DNA from: Pollenia angustigena
Taxonomy: Eukaryota; Arthropoda; Insecta; Diptera; Polleniidae
Assembly: GCA_930367215.1 (NCBI GenBank)
Contig: OV884059.1
Coordinates: 59,491,393-59,555,392 of the forward strand
Length of the DNA stretch: 64,000 nucleotides
Reading direction: 5' to 3'
Both the position numbers and the translations under genes were made by a program. Below the pieces are notes generated by a model, which saw only the letters and a program-made list of their open reading frames with translations, had not been told where the DNA came from and did not search any database. Position 1 is the stretch's first letter, and each line of letters opens with the position of its first letter. Of the stretch, positions 20,543-32,819 are shown piece after piece.

Positions 20543-21420
20543 TTGAAACAGGTAAGTAATTTATAAAATTAAAAATTTATAAATATGCAATTACGTTGTC
20601 TCTCATGCAGCCAAAAAAACCTACAGTATTGAAGGCCACATAGAAATTTTTACCCAACATTTTATTATTATCCCTGAATTTTTTTCAATTACTGTTCAAC
20701 AGTATATCGATACAGTGGATTTTATTATAGAAATAAAAGGTAAGTTTGTACATATATGACTTTATTTTTACAATTCTTTGTTGCACGGAAAAATATTAAA
20801 AAGTAAACAGAAAAAAATAACTTTGTAGTGACAAACGTTTCTACATATGTTTAAGATGTTTTGTCTAAATGCCACAGATATACATACTGTATACATATAC
20901 ATATGAAAATGTATGAATTAAATGTTATTTTTTAATAAAAGCTATATTTTATATGTTTATATAATACAAAGTATTTGTACATACATAAATGCATACATAT
21001 GAATTTTAAATAAACAATTAATTTTAAAATAAAATATTTTGTGAGTTTTATTGTGATAACCATATTCATACTATGTTGAAATAGACATGTTGCATGGTCT
21101 TAGGAAATATAGAAACATGTTCTAAAAGATCGTTTGCATTTTTCTTCTGAACATAATAATAATATTTTTGGGACAATAATTAGCAGTTAACATTATGTCT
21201 AAACATATATTGTTGCTTACGACGTGCTTGATACAATCATAACCACAAACATTAATGATAGTTTGCGATTGTGTTTGTATCAACCATGTTTTTTCTTTGC
21301 GTGCACCAGCCCATAAAGCGCACCAAACTGTGAATTTTCTCTGGCTGATCTTCCCTCCAAAATCGACAATTCTGCTTATTAACGTACACATTGTGCCAAA
21401 AATGAGCTTCGTCTCTGAAC
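20539..21420. other. AT-rich sequence, no supported gene
   Basis: Contains (ATACAT)-rich stretches at about 20870-21010. CATGTTTTTTCTTTGCGTG near 21284-21303 resembles the terminal word of the element ending at 30032 and a word near 5849. No matching partner end was found. Confidence 0.35.
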
Positions 21421-22160
21421 TAGTGCTGGGATACTATCGATATTTTATACTATCGATATTTATCGATAGTTCAGATTTCACTATCGATATATCGATATTA
21501 CTATCGACTGAATGTTTGTACTTGTGCAGGAAAACTTTAATTTTTTTTATAAGGCTACAGTCCGTTTTTTTCATCACTTTATTGAATGTATGAGACGTGT
21601 GTATATACGCACGTTATTTTAGATGGTAGTTTTTAAAAAATTGATAAGTACCTTTCAGAAGGAACCGAAGTAACAGGGACTATAAGATATTCCATTGCAA
21701 CTTTAAAAAAATTTTCTATATTCTTAACCCAAAAAGGTAAATAATCTAACGGACTTATCCTCTAATGGTCGTTCATTGTTTTGTCCTATGCTTGCAATTG
21801 CATTTGGATTTGTATTTTTTTTTTTACAACATTACAAAAATATTTGACATTTCAGTCCCTATATAAACATGTAAAAATTTCGACTCAAATGCCTTAAATT
21901 AGCAGTAAAAAGCACTGCTAAGAAATACATACCACTTGCCATTCTTGTTGTTTGTATTCATTGCTGTAATTCAGCGCGAATTAATAATAGCAAGTAAAAA
22001 TTTGCGGCAAAATACCGTGTGTGTATAGCTGCTGTTAGATGTCTTCATATCTGTATTTTAAATAATAAACATATCGATATTTATATTTTTCCTATCGATA
22101 TTTTCGATATTTTAAGACTATCGATAATATCGATAGTTTATCGAGTGTTTCCCAGCACTA
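21421..22160. mobile_element. hAT MITE (740 bp), TSD CTCTGAAC, rich in TATCGATA
   Basis: Inverted ends TAGTGCTGGGA are flanked by the exact 8-bp duplication CTCTGAAC (21413-21420 and 22161-22168), diagnostic of hAT elements. No transposase. Nine TATCGATA words are clustered in the terminal regions: five within about 75 bp on the left and four on the right. TATCGATA is the Drosophila DREF site, and its CGATA core is bound by BEAF-32. Confidence 0.9.
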
Positions 22161-24241
22161 CTCTGAACACAAGAAGCTCGTAATTAACTTTCTTAACAGA
22201 ACACGCATTTTGATAGTAAAATTCAATAATTTGCAAGCATTGTTTGTTTGTTAACGATTCATGGTTTAATTATAGACCAAACTGAAGATGGTTGACAGTA
22301 AAACAAAACACGAAACGTGCATCAGCTGTTTAAACCAGGGTTGCCAAAAAGATAATAGCTAAAATATATTTATGTAAATACCGGTATTATTAGTTCGGTA
22401 TTCAAAAATAATATTACCCTTGCAAGAAATAAAAACAAGATAAAATCCATAAAATAGATTACGCAAAGCCCACTCGAGCCGCACTGTAAGTTTCTAAAAA
22501 GAACACCTAGGGCATGAACATTTTTAGAGTTTAAGGTCTAAAATAAAAGTCTCTTCGAAAAATATTGTTTTGATAATAATTTATTTTAAGTTAAATATTT
22601 TTCCGAATGTACTTCTTTGCGGTTGAATTTTAATTTCACATAAATTTTGTTTAAACCAACTTATGCTTGACACTTAAGCTTCAGATATGTGCATACTTAC
22701 ACTTATTTCCCTTCTTAGGAATAATTCTAAACTCTACTTGTTACATGTTTCACTTTTGCATTTATCTCGAAAGAGATGTTAGTGCCGCAACAAATGACTA
22801 TTGTAGTACAATTTAGTTCGTCGTTGTTCCGCTGTACTAGAAATTACGGCATCAAATTTCTTGAAGATCTTAACAGAGTGAAACAAACGTTCCATATAAA
22901 GCGAATTCTCAAAATAAACTTTAATACACTTTTAACCGTAACGAGTCAAAATACTGTGAGGTCAGGTTTAAAAAACATTTGTTTATAATATATAGATCCC
23001 ACATTAAGCCCACTCCTGAAATATTCTTAATCCGCCCGTCCGGATGTTCACGAAAACTTTGCGCGCAGAGTACATGTAGAAATTTTTGAGATAATTTTAT
23101 AAAGTTATTCCAATTTCCAATAGCCAAATATACATGTTTTTCTCCAGAATAGAGTCTTCCTGCCCATAAACTATCTTATTATGTTTGTATTTAGATTAAG
23201 TGTGATCCCAAACACATTTGGCTCTAAATACTGTGGCGTAGGGTATATATAGTTGGGCTTGAAGGACTGTAATTTCTTAGTTTCTTAAAAGTTTTTACAA
23301 AATGAAGGTATCCCCAAAAATATCTATGATATAAACTAAAAACTGTTTAAATTTCGACAGGAAAAATAAAGGAAAATTGACAGTCAACTGATCAAAAATG
23401 TAATAGTTGGTTTACATTTTCTTTTAATAAATAAGTTTTTCATTCTCATATGATTCCTTGAATTTCTGTAACAATTTCTCGTAAAAACGGGAAAGGAATA
23501 TCACCGGGACGTTTAAGTGGCACATATTGTGTGAAAAAAATTTAATTTTTTCAGTTAAACTTTAAAACATATTTTCTTTTTAAATTTAACTGTTATAAGG
23601 CCTCAGTATTTTAATCTAATGGATAATAAATGCAAACGTTTGTACATGTAGTTCCATACACTTATACAACGAGTGTATAATAAAAGGATACATTGTATTT
23701 GTTGTTTTTACTGTGCCCAAACGTGCTGTGAATATTTAATGCAAATGTAGCCTATTATGAAAATCCCAATAAACATAATCCTTTAAATATTTCTGAATTA
23801 TTACATTAATAAATATTTAGAAAAAAGTTATTACAGAATTATTTTAGTATTAAATTAATTATTATTTTTTAAAGATTAATTTGTAAGAGTTCTGTTTACC
23901 AAAAGTTTGATTTTGATATGATAATATCTGTTTAGGGGATGAAATGTTTTGTGGGTTATTACCGAAAAATGCTTTTACCTTCAGCACTCGCACTGTTTGT
24001 TATCTTTTTCCCCATGATATTGTTAGTGTTTTTTCAATAGACATGTACATTTAGTTTAAATAATACGAAAGTTTGTTAGTGTTAAAAACGATATGAATTC
24101 GTATGAACCGTTAACATAATTTTATTTTATGCACATTATTTTGTTTTTTTTTTTTTACTATCTATTTAGCGTGAGATATGTATGTCGCATATTTTTAATT
24201 TGATTTACATTAATTTTCAAATCTCAATACTTTTAGCAATA
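22161..24241. other. 2.1 kb AT-rich sequence, repeat traces only
   Basis: A hAT-like end CAGGGTTGCC lies at 22336-22345 without a partner. A block at about 23030-23110 (GCGCAGAGTACATGTAGAAA and following) recurs near 47755-47800. Open frames are short and unrecognised. Confidence 0.35.
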
Positions 24242-24326
24242 TAAAGGGTGACCCAACCATAATGCATGATGTCAAGTTTTTTGCCCAACTTAATTTGACA
24301 TTTTTTCAGTGTTTTACAAGTTCAAC

Positions 24327-25874
24327 CAGGGTTGTGAACTATTTCTAATCAAAAAGCGCCTTGTCCCCAATCAAAAAGCGCTAAAAAGCGCTAAATAAAA
24401 TTTAAATAAAAAACTTAATAAAATGTTTAAGAACCAAGTTTTATGGCCTGTTCGTCGATAGCGAATGAAGACTTCGTTCGCTTAACTTACATGTAAAACA
24501 AAAACAATATTTTACAATTTGTTTTTGTTTTAAATGTAATTTAAGCGAACGAAGTCTTCATTCGCTATCGACGAACAGGCCTTTAATAATTACACTGGCT
24601 GTCAAAAAAAAATCGTTTTAAATAAAAATATATGAAAAACAAAAATACTACTGCGCTAAATTCAAATCCGTTTTCAGTTTTTTCTATCATCATCAGTTTT
24701 TTCTATCATTTACAAATAATTATTTTCTAAATTATTTCTTAAATAGTGGTGACCATTTTTTCATGCAAATTAGTTTTTTTTATCATTTATTAGAAATCCA
24801 GGTATATTGTGAATAAAATAAGACAAGAAATCAGTAAACAAACAGTTAACTAGACTTGATTGAATAAACTATTTGTATTCAGCACTCTAAAGTGAATTAA
24901 AATCACATAAACAAGTTCTCTAGATCGACTTTTTTTTTTTTTGTCTTTTGCCGAGCAGTGTTAATAAAACATTAATATTTTTAAAAAGCTCTTTCTGATA
25001 TTTCAGGAAAATTAAAGAAATATAATTTCAAATATACACAGAAAGAATTATTTACTAAATCACCAGAAAATATGTCTTGAACCACGAAAATTTTGCACTT
25101 TTCTCGTCCAAGCCAAAAATTTCTTATTCTATATTAACCTGTGTTTGCCTGGTTTAAGCAAAAAGTTATGACTCAAAGCGAAAATTTTCTAAAATACAGC
25201 TAAAAAAAATTTATTTTAAATCAAGTTTTCGCTGCTTTTTATTTTACAAAATCAGAAGAAAAGCCAAAATTTGTTCCATAAAAACGTATAGCACTAGTTA
25301 GTTAAAAAAAAAACTTAATATAAAAAAATAAGAACCTTTTGATTGATTTGTTAACATGTCGATCTAAATAAAAACTAATTGAATCAAACCAAGTTTTCTT
25401 GAGCATTTTCTGGAAAAATTTAAAGAAAAATTTATTTCTTGATTCTATTTAAAAATCAGACTAATATTAAATAAATGCTTCTTGAAATTTTTGATCATAC
25501 ATACATATACCAAAAACGTGAATTTTCTAATCATGAGAAAATGTTTATTTAAGAAACTTTTACTTAATACGAACAAAACAAGTTAAAATCAGTTATTTAT
25601 TTTTGGATTTTCTTGTTTTAAGAAACGAAATGGATTTCTTTAGAAAATTAACTTCTTTCCTTGTTTAGAATGCTTTTCAGAGTAAAGTATGTATTTACAA
25701 AACGGAAACAAATTTTGGTTTAATGTGTCTTGATTTTAATGTATGCAAATAAAAGTGAAAAAATGTTGGTACCTATCAATAAAAGCGCTATTTTAGCGCT
25801 CTTTTTAAAAAAAGCGGTAAGGAAAAAAATATGCGCCTTTTCGACAGTTAAAAGGCGCTAAATTGGCAACCCTG
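24327..25874. mobile_element. non-autonomous hAT (1548 bp), TSD AGTTCAAC
   Basis: Ends CAGGGTTG and CAACCCTG are flanked by the exact duplication AGTTCAAC (24319-24326, 25875-25882). Subterminal AAAAGCGC/GCGCTTTT words occur several times at each side, a usual hAT binding-site arrangement. No transposase. It inserted just before the ATG of the mariner-like relic. Confidence 0.9.
24445..24581. mobile_element. near-perfect palindromic MITE inside hAT
   Basis: 137 bp with identical inverted arms of about 41 bp starting GGCCTGTTCGTCGATAGCG and A/T-rich extensions. It folds into a long hairpin. The near identity of the arms suggests youth. Confidence 0.85.
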
Positions 25875-26298
25875 AGTTCAACCATGAAGAGGTACACAAT
25901 TGAGCAGCGCGTTGAGATTGCTGTAGCGCAAATTTTTTTTTTTTGGGAAGTCGAATCTAAAGGTTCAAAATTTCTTACAAAAGTGTACGTGAAAAAATTC
26001 GTCAAAAATTTTTGTTTAAAGTTCTTTAGCGATTTAAGAAAAACTATCTTAAGTCATGGCAAAACATTTTTAAAATAAAGCCATTGCCACGTCCAAAAAA
26101 AATTTTCAATTTTGTCTTATACGCCACTTTTTGCAAAATATTTTTTAGTTTGTGGGATATATGTCCAAATAAGGTTTTAAAAAACTGCATTCATGTGTTT
26201 CACCAATATTCAAATTTAAATAATAATAATTTTCGAAACGAAAATATTTACGAATGTGGTCTAACCAAAATGCACGATGGGAATTGTAAGTCACCCTT

Positions 26299-28037
26299 TA
26301 ACGTTACATTTTTGCCCGACTTAATTTGACACTACTTTGTATCAGTGTCACAATCAGTGTTGCCAAAACTTATTGAGGAAAAAATGATAGATGTTGTTTA
26401 AAAAATGCTAAAAAAAAGCTAAATAAAAGCTACAAAAATGTATATAAACAAGTTAGAGTGCTATATTCGACTGTCCGAATCTTATATACCCTTCACTATT
26501 GCGCGTGCAGAATACAGAGCAGCTGGACAAAAACTAAATAATTTTTACATATACATATTTGCAATATAAAAAGCTTCATTATAAATTAAATTTAAAAAGC
26601 GAAAACTGGTAAATATTTTTTTAAAATCGTTTTTAGAACATAAAAATTAAAAAAAAAATTATTATTGAAAAACTATTATTCGAACCAGGGGACTCTCAGT
26701 TTCTAACCTTAACAAACCCCTTAGACAACTGAACCATGAAGGAACGTTGTTTGAATATCATTAAAATGAAATATGGCCTGTTTACGGTTCAATTTTTAAT
26801 GTTTTTGTTCACCGCAATATAGCAAAGTTGTAAACCATAATTCAAAAATTACAAATCAATTTATTTGAGTTGTGAACCGTAATAAGGGCCTATATTCCCC
26901 AAAATGGTTTGTACCATTTGTGTGTGTTTGTTTTCTTTTTTTAAAGGCAGTGTTGTCATACCATAGACTTATCTTTCTTCGCGAGTTTTTAAGTAGCAAA
27001 GAGAAGCAAAACTTCCTAGTTTCTATTTGTTAAAATTATTTCGTTAAATAGATGAAATAATAAAGAAGGGTGATAACGAAAATCATATTGGGCATTATGC
27101 TAGTATATGTAAACAAATGTAAATGGGGGAGGGGGAAGAAGAGACGGACAACCGGATTTGAACCTCGCTTTTCATAAGGACCCAGTATATATATGCTTTA
27201 TAGGGTGTAGGATCAATATTGTGGAGCTTACAAACGGAATGACAAAGTTATATATACCCTCTTACCTTCGGTGAAGGGTATAAAGAAAGTAATTTTTGGG
27301 ATTTCAGTATTTGGTCCAAACTCAGCCATTTTTAACCGATTTGACAGATTTATATACCGATGTATTTAGGAATAAATTAACTTTGGTGAAAAAATTGGAC
27401 TCGGAAAGACCTATGGCTCCCATAAATGGGTATCTGAACCGATCTTTTGATACATTAGGCGTATCTATCGGACATACGGTAGCTCTAAAATTTAAGTTAA
27501 ACTAAAATTTTTGATGTTTTCTGTTCGGAAAGTACCAGGCCCACTTATCCAATCCCGCCCATTTTTGATAACCAAGATGATTGGATCTAATTTGGTAACG
27601 TTGGATCTTGAGGTTCTCCAGATATACAGAAAAAACAAATAAAAAAATAACAACAAGGGATTTTTGGGTAAAATTAGAGGCAGTCGTGGTTTTTTGCTCA
27701 TATCTCCATAATTTTTCGCCCGATCTGGCTGAATTTCAATAGGAAACTTAAACGGAGTATATGTGACATAAATATATGACAACCTAGTCCCCATCATTTT
27801 TGGGGTCTTCGGGAAACCCATTTCAACATGCACACGGACTGACGAACAACAGGATTTGAACTTCGCTTTTCATAAGGACCAAGAATATGCTTTATAGGGT
27901 GTAGGATCAATTGTGGAACTTACAACGGAATAAAAAAGTTATTTATACCCTCTTACCTTCGGTGAAGGGTATACAAATAAAGAAAAATCTTTAATAAAGT
28001 AAGGGCACGCATGTTTGGTGCGGCTTGTGGGTAGATC
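26299..28037. repeat. mini-me/SINE-like repeat mosaic
   Basis: CAGTGTTGCC at 26355 (hAT-like end). TTATATACCCTTCAC near 26483. A tRNA-like B box on the minus strand (ATTCGAACC at about 26679-26687) with an upstream A-box-like stretch. A GGCC-bounded inverted repeat with TTACGGTTCA at 26774-26893. Two direct repeats (27140-27290 and 27835-27978) share GATTTGAACYTCGCTTTTCA and end TACCTTCGGTGAAGGGTATA. No coding gene is supported. Confidence 0.5.
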
Positions 28038-28326
28038 ATTATCGGGCCGTGCTTTTTCAAAAATGAGGTCGGCCAAGCAGTTGCCGTGAATGGTGTTCGC
28101 TATCGCGAACTGTTAGCGGACTTCTTGTGGCCAGAAATTGAGGATATGGACCTGGACGATATGTAGTTCCAACAGAATAGGGTCACACAGCCAACGGAAC
28201 AATACCACTTTTGCGAAAAAAAACTCAATGGCCGTATTATCTCACGTCGTGGCATTAATTGCCCGTCACGATCACTGATTTGACACCGTTGGACTTCTTT
28301 CTTGGGATATTTAATCTCCGTAAAGG
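28038..28326 (+). pseudogene. mariner-like transposase catalytic-domain fragment
   Basis: The translation gives the conserved run around FFKNEVGQAVAVNGVRYREL, then DMDLDDM, QQNRVT, ISRRG and LTPLDFFL, typical of a Tc1/mariner DDE domain. It is dead: TAG at 28164-28166 replaces a codon usually Trp, the catalytic QQD is QQN, and a frameshift lies before LTPLDFFL. It may belong with the N-terminal relic at 25884. Confidence 0.85.
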
Positions 28327-28828
28327 GAGTATGTTCTCTTAAAATAACTCATGGCTTTCCTTGAAAACGCTACCAGGCCCTGGCCACCAGAAAAGTGTCA
28401 GTTAATGGATGGCACTGTATATCTTTAGCCAATACATGCCATGTTTTATTTATTTACAATGTTTCCTTTAACAAAACAGTTGAACTGCTTTTTCTTACTT
28501 ATCAAAGCGGGTTCAAGTTTGATGTATTCGACTTTTGTTTGTGTCTTAAAACAAAAACACATAATCCTGCTGGTTTTGTATTTAGGCTATATTGAGAAGT
28601 AAATACACCTTGTCCAATACTTCAAGCTGTAAATAGAAATAGGGCATCTTAATTACACTAAAATTTAATTACAATTACAAATAAGATATGTATTATTAGT
28701 TACAATTACATTCAATCTAATAAAAATTATTTGAGCACGTTGAAAAAACCAGTAAAAATAAATTACATTTACGGGTTGTAAAAATTAAAAATGGTTAATT
28801 ACAAGTTTTTGCAATTAAACAGCGCATA
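28327..28828. other. decayed sequence downstream of transposase relic
   Basis: No supported gene. The first 100 bp may be the tail of the mariner-like relic; the rest is A/T-rich with AATTACA words. Confidence 0.35.
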
Positions 28829-30032
28829 ACACGAAGAGACAAAACATGTTAAATATGGTCACCTCCAACAACACTATTTTTAAAGAAAATTTTTAACGTA
28901 TTATGGTTAAATTAGTACTTCATCTGGAAGCCACAACCATATTATGGTTGCCTCAATGTTATGGCTAAATATGACAATAATTTGTTTTTAAATTAGCAAT
29001 AGTATTTTGCTCTTTTACGAGATTAACATGCTATGATTAAAAACCAATCTTGCTATTATTAATGTTAAACATATAGTTATTGTTAACCATAACATGTTCG
29101 GAGGCAACCATAATATGGTTGTGGCCTCTTGATTTAACCACAATATGGTTGTCGGCGACAAAAGTATGATAAATTAAACATATGTTTAAAATTTTCTTTA
29201 AAGATGGTTTTGGGAGGTGACCATATGGGCAAATCCTGCGTGACGAACGCTACATTCGCACGCGTTTTCTGATTGAACATTTTTTGGTCTTTCAAAAAAG
29301 AAAGCTTCGACTTATATACAGTATTTAGTCACATTAATATGTACTTGCGAATGGCTAAATCTTAATTTCTTAGCAAGTATTTGTTGCGAAATAATTGATC
29401 ACAAAGTTTTGTGACGCACGCTACAAAAAGTGGAAGTAACTTCAAAGGTTGAAGTGCGTTTTCTTAATTTTTAGCGAATTTGGCATGGTAAGGTATACAA
29501 AATCTAATTCCTAAAAGAAAGATGACTATAAGAGAATTCTTAACGCACTTATTCGCAGCCATAAAATGTTATGATTTTTTGACAAAAGCCGTGAACCCTT
29601 TGTGACGCACGCTACATGACGCACGCTACAGTTTATCCAGTAGTATTTTATTATTATATTTTATTTATTTTAACAAAAGAAATCATATTTTTATGAATTG
29701 CATTTCTTAAACTTATTTCTTAACTAATGAATGTCAACTTTTTTTTTAACGAAATTTATATTTTGATAAGTCTGCTGTAAGTGCTATTTTAAGCACAAAA
29801 ATCACCTAAAATAATGCTAAATTCACGTATAACATTAACAAATCAGCAATGGGGTAGGATTTGGTAAAAATTATTGCATTAATCATCATTGAAATACATA
29901 TTTTTTAATATAAAAATGAAAGTATACATCTAGTCTTATATTCCATTAAAAAAATATTCATTTGAAAAATTTTTGATTGGTGGACTGTTTCTGGGATTTG
30001 CCCATATGCAAACATGTTTTTTCTCTGCGTGT
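28829..30032. mobile_element. foldback MITE with ACACGMAGAGAMAAAACATG ends
   Basis: The left end (28829) and the inverted right end (30032) share about 35 bp. The left part continues as a long imperfect hairpin (28853-29226) with ACAACCATATTATGGTTGC words. The right arm is split by a second element at 29228-30002. Removing that element leaves two ends of equal length. Confidence 0.75.
29228..30002. mobile_element. 775-bp CATATG-flanked element with TGACGCACGCTACA motifs
   Basis: Inverted GGCAAATCC ends are bordered by CATATG on both sides (29222-29227, 30003-30008). The host foldback arm shows that only one CATATG existed before insertion. Inside are four copies of TGACG(A/C)ACGCTACA (29241, 29412, 29603, 29617). 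No coding frame. The ends resemble those of the elements at 40841 and 15117. Confidence 0.65.
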
Positions 30033-30654
30033 ACATTTATCGCACAATAAATCCTTAATAGGCACAGCACAAAATTTATCTAAAACGTTATTTATTCTTA
30101 AACCAGTTCACAAATCAAATCTATAGCGACCACGAACATTTTATTGGCGTCACTGTGTTCTTTAACTTTCGTGAAACTCAATTTGATTAAAATATTGTAA
30201 ACATATTTTTGATTTCTGTTTTCTGCCTCTCCCAAATATTTTTAAATCTTGTGTTTTTTCTGTTAATGATTTAGTATGCGATATGTATATCAAAATGAAT
30301 TCAAATAATATTTGTAATTAATTTCATTGAAAAATCCATGACTTATGTGTACGAAAACTGTTACACGAAAAACGGTAATTAGCTAACTCCCTTTCAGCAA
30401 ATTTTACAGGAGAGACAAACAACTTTTCATATCTAATATTTGCAGCTAGGAAGAAAACCTAAAATATAGTTTGTTTTACACACATCAAGTCTCAAAATGA
30501 AGAACTCACACGATATCAAAATTTTAATTTACTAAAAAAGTGGTTCTAGCAGGTTTTAATAGTAAGCCGGCGATATACGAAATATTTTAATTCGAATATT
30601 TTACTTATTTTTTTCTTAATTGCCCAAATTTCAAGTAAAGCTTTGTTCACAATG
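30033..30654. other. AT-rich sequence, no supported gene
   Basis: Nothing recognised. Confidence 0.4.
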
Positions 30655-31925
30655 CACAGTGGTCCCAATGACAAATTAAGAGTGAAAAAACTCGATAACT
30701 ATTTTTTATAAGTACTTATAAGGATAAAAACTTTTACGAACAATTGACTTGGTATGGCACGATCTTCGATTGCGTTGGTGTGGCGCTTTCCATATAAAAT
30801 TAACTGACATAAAACCTATAAAATTATTTCATTACACAAGGGAACAAGGCGCCTGCACGCATAGAAACATACGACCTTTTTCAGAATTTACCATCAATGT
30901 AAATCGCCAGCGCTTCTTCACGTATGGCATATTTCAGCAGTTTTTTTAATTTTTAGTGCCCTCTCCATCTATGGTTCTAACAAGGTCTGCAGCAACACTT
31001 TTGACTGCTTTATGAAGCCTACTTTACTTGTGTTCACAAGAGATTTAATTTTTAACTGCTTTGATCTTTCCCTCCTTCTAAAAACGATTTGGATTGTCGT
31101 TCGGGTCTTGACAGCCCTTCCTCCAAGTCTTCTTCCAAAAAACTTGACCAGGCTTTACTGGGAAAGAGAAAAGATTCATCCAACCAATTTTAAAGATTGA
31201 CTCGAAAACATTATTTATTCTGTGTGCATGCATCCATTTGTTCGATAGTTTGCTAAGATAATCATCATCTCCACCATTTTATATACCACTTTTCATGAAA
31301 ATGTAATGAATGACAGCGTTATTTTTATTTCTTCTGGTGTCTTTTAGAGTAACAAACATTGAAAAAATCCTTTTTAGTGATAGACATTGCAACCTAAAGA
31401 TACGATAGAAAGTGTTTAGGCAAAAATTGGCAGCTAATTGCTTAAACATTTAACAATGCACACGTTATAGATGATAACAACACAAAAATAGCAGCGACAG
31501 CTGTTGAAAGTCACATTTAAAAGTCTACCACAATTTACAATACATATTTAATTCCACAATTAATGAATACATTTTAATTTGCATAAAAATTTTTCTAAAC
31601 GGAATGCCAAATCAGCGGAACATTTTAAATTTAAAAAATATGTACCTCTATTGTATAAATAAAACCAACAAATATTACAGAAAATGTTTTCACTTTATTT
31701 TATTAGCTCTCGAAACCACATACAATTATCAACTTATCTGTTATTTAAAATTAAACTTAACAATAACTGATGTTTAAATCAATGGAGCAGTGATAATATT
31801 GCAAATATTCACAAAAAAATATATACTGTTGAGCAAGGTCATTAAAAAATCAACAAAATTTTTACTCTGGCACCATTCGAAAAAAAGAGTTTTTTCACTC
31901 TAAATTTGTCATTGGGAACACTGTG
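30655..31925. mobile_element. non-autonomous Transib (1271 bp), TSD CAATG
   Basis: Ends CACAGTGGTCCCAATGACAA and the inverted CACAGTGTTCCCAATGACAA match over about 39 bp and are flanked by exact CAATG duplications (30650-30654, 31926-31930). Both start with the canonical CACAGTG, and AAAAAACTC lies 23 bp further in. There is no transposase frame. The ends differ from those of the complete Transib at 9.9 kb beyond the heptamer, so it belongs to another Transib family whose autonomous partner is not in this window. Confidence 0.9.
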
Positions 31926-31955
31926 CAATGGTAGAGACAACTTCGTTTTTCTGAT

Positions 31956-32196
31956 ATCTGGGGGCAAATTATGGCAGTCGTGATCGAATACTTTTTCGAT
32001 TCGAAAGCAATTTCAGTTCAAATTCTTTCTGTTCATACTGAACGGATCGAAATAATTTCTTTAGTGTTGTAAAACATTTATTTGAGTGTTCATAACACTG
32101 AAAAAATAATTACGATACGTTCAGTATCGACTAAAATAAAATTGCTTTCGAATCGAAAAAGTATTCGATCACGACTGCCATAATTTGCCCTCAGAT
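31956..32196. mobile_element. 241-bp MITE with ~57-bp inverted arms
   Basis: Arms start ATCTGRGGGCAAATTATGGC and continue with GTCGTGATCGAATAC, nearly identical at both ends. No clear target duplication. Lies 30 bp from the Transib above. Confidence 0.8.
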
Positions 32197-32574
32197 TTCT
32201 TCCACAGAGTTTTACATACATTCCTTTCATTTCTCGAACAAAAAAGTAACTAAAGTTTTTTTAAAGAAAGTTGGGTTTACTTCAGCAACAATTTGCAAGA
32301 AAATTACGCTTATAATTATTTTATTTATGTGATGCTTCACAACACAAGTGGTTGAACGTGTAGTAAAATTAATATGAAAAACACTCAAAAAAGTGAGTGC
32401 TTTTTATAAAGATATTGCGGTGTAAATGGATGGGGCTGGTTACCTGTTGCTTGGGTACGTTGTCTGGAATTACAAAGTGGCCGGGGACCTCACTCAAGTG
32501 GTTTGTTGAAACAGGTCAGTTATCGGCTAGCGCGCACACACTCACTCACTTTACTCAAGAGAAAACTCTTATTT

Positions 32575-32632
32575 TTTGTGGCTCAATGGCACTTTTACCT
32601 TGTGGCTCAATGGCACTTTTACCTTGTGGCTC
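32575..32632 (+). repeat. 24-bp tandem repeat
   Basis: CTTGTGGCTCAATGGCACTT plus TTAC is repeated about 2.4 times, giving a spurious repeating peptide. Confidence 0.9.
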
Positions 32633-32819
32633 TTTTATGTTTAAATAACAAAATACTTTATATTTTTTTTTCGCTTTTTGAGCTTTCTTTTATTTTTCAC
32701 TTGTTCTTTTAATTTATTTAATTTCAATTTTAAGTAACAATGGCCGGCGTCTGACTGACAGAAGTTTTATTCATCAAGTGATTAAGGCGAATTCATTTTG
32801 CAGGTGGCGTTAACTGCCC

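Larger units (their letters stand above)
24244..26298 (+). mobile_element. Tc1/mariner-type element relic, TA-flanked
   Basis: Ends AAGGGTGAC (24244) and GTCACCCTT (to 26298) are each bordered by TA. A start MKRYTIEQRVEIAVAQ at 25884 matches the N-terminus of mariner-like transposases but decays at once. The element is interrupted by a hAT element at 24327-25874. Sequence like its left interior also follows the right end (26301-26345), so the border there may be more complex than one simple copy. Confidence 0.6.

Noticed and set aside
32397..32648. 83-codon frame with an 8-residue repeat
   Set aside because: Produced by the 24-bp tandem repeat at 32575-32632; no protein family.
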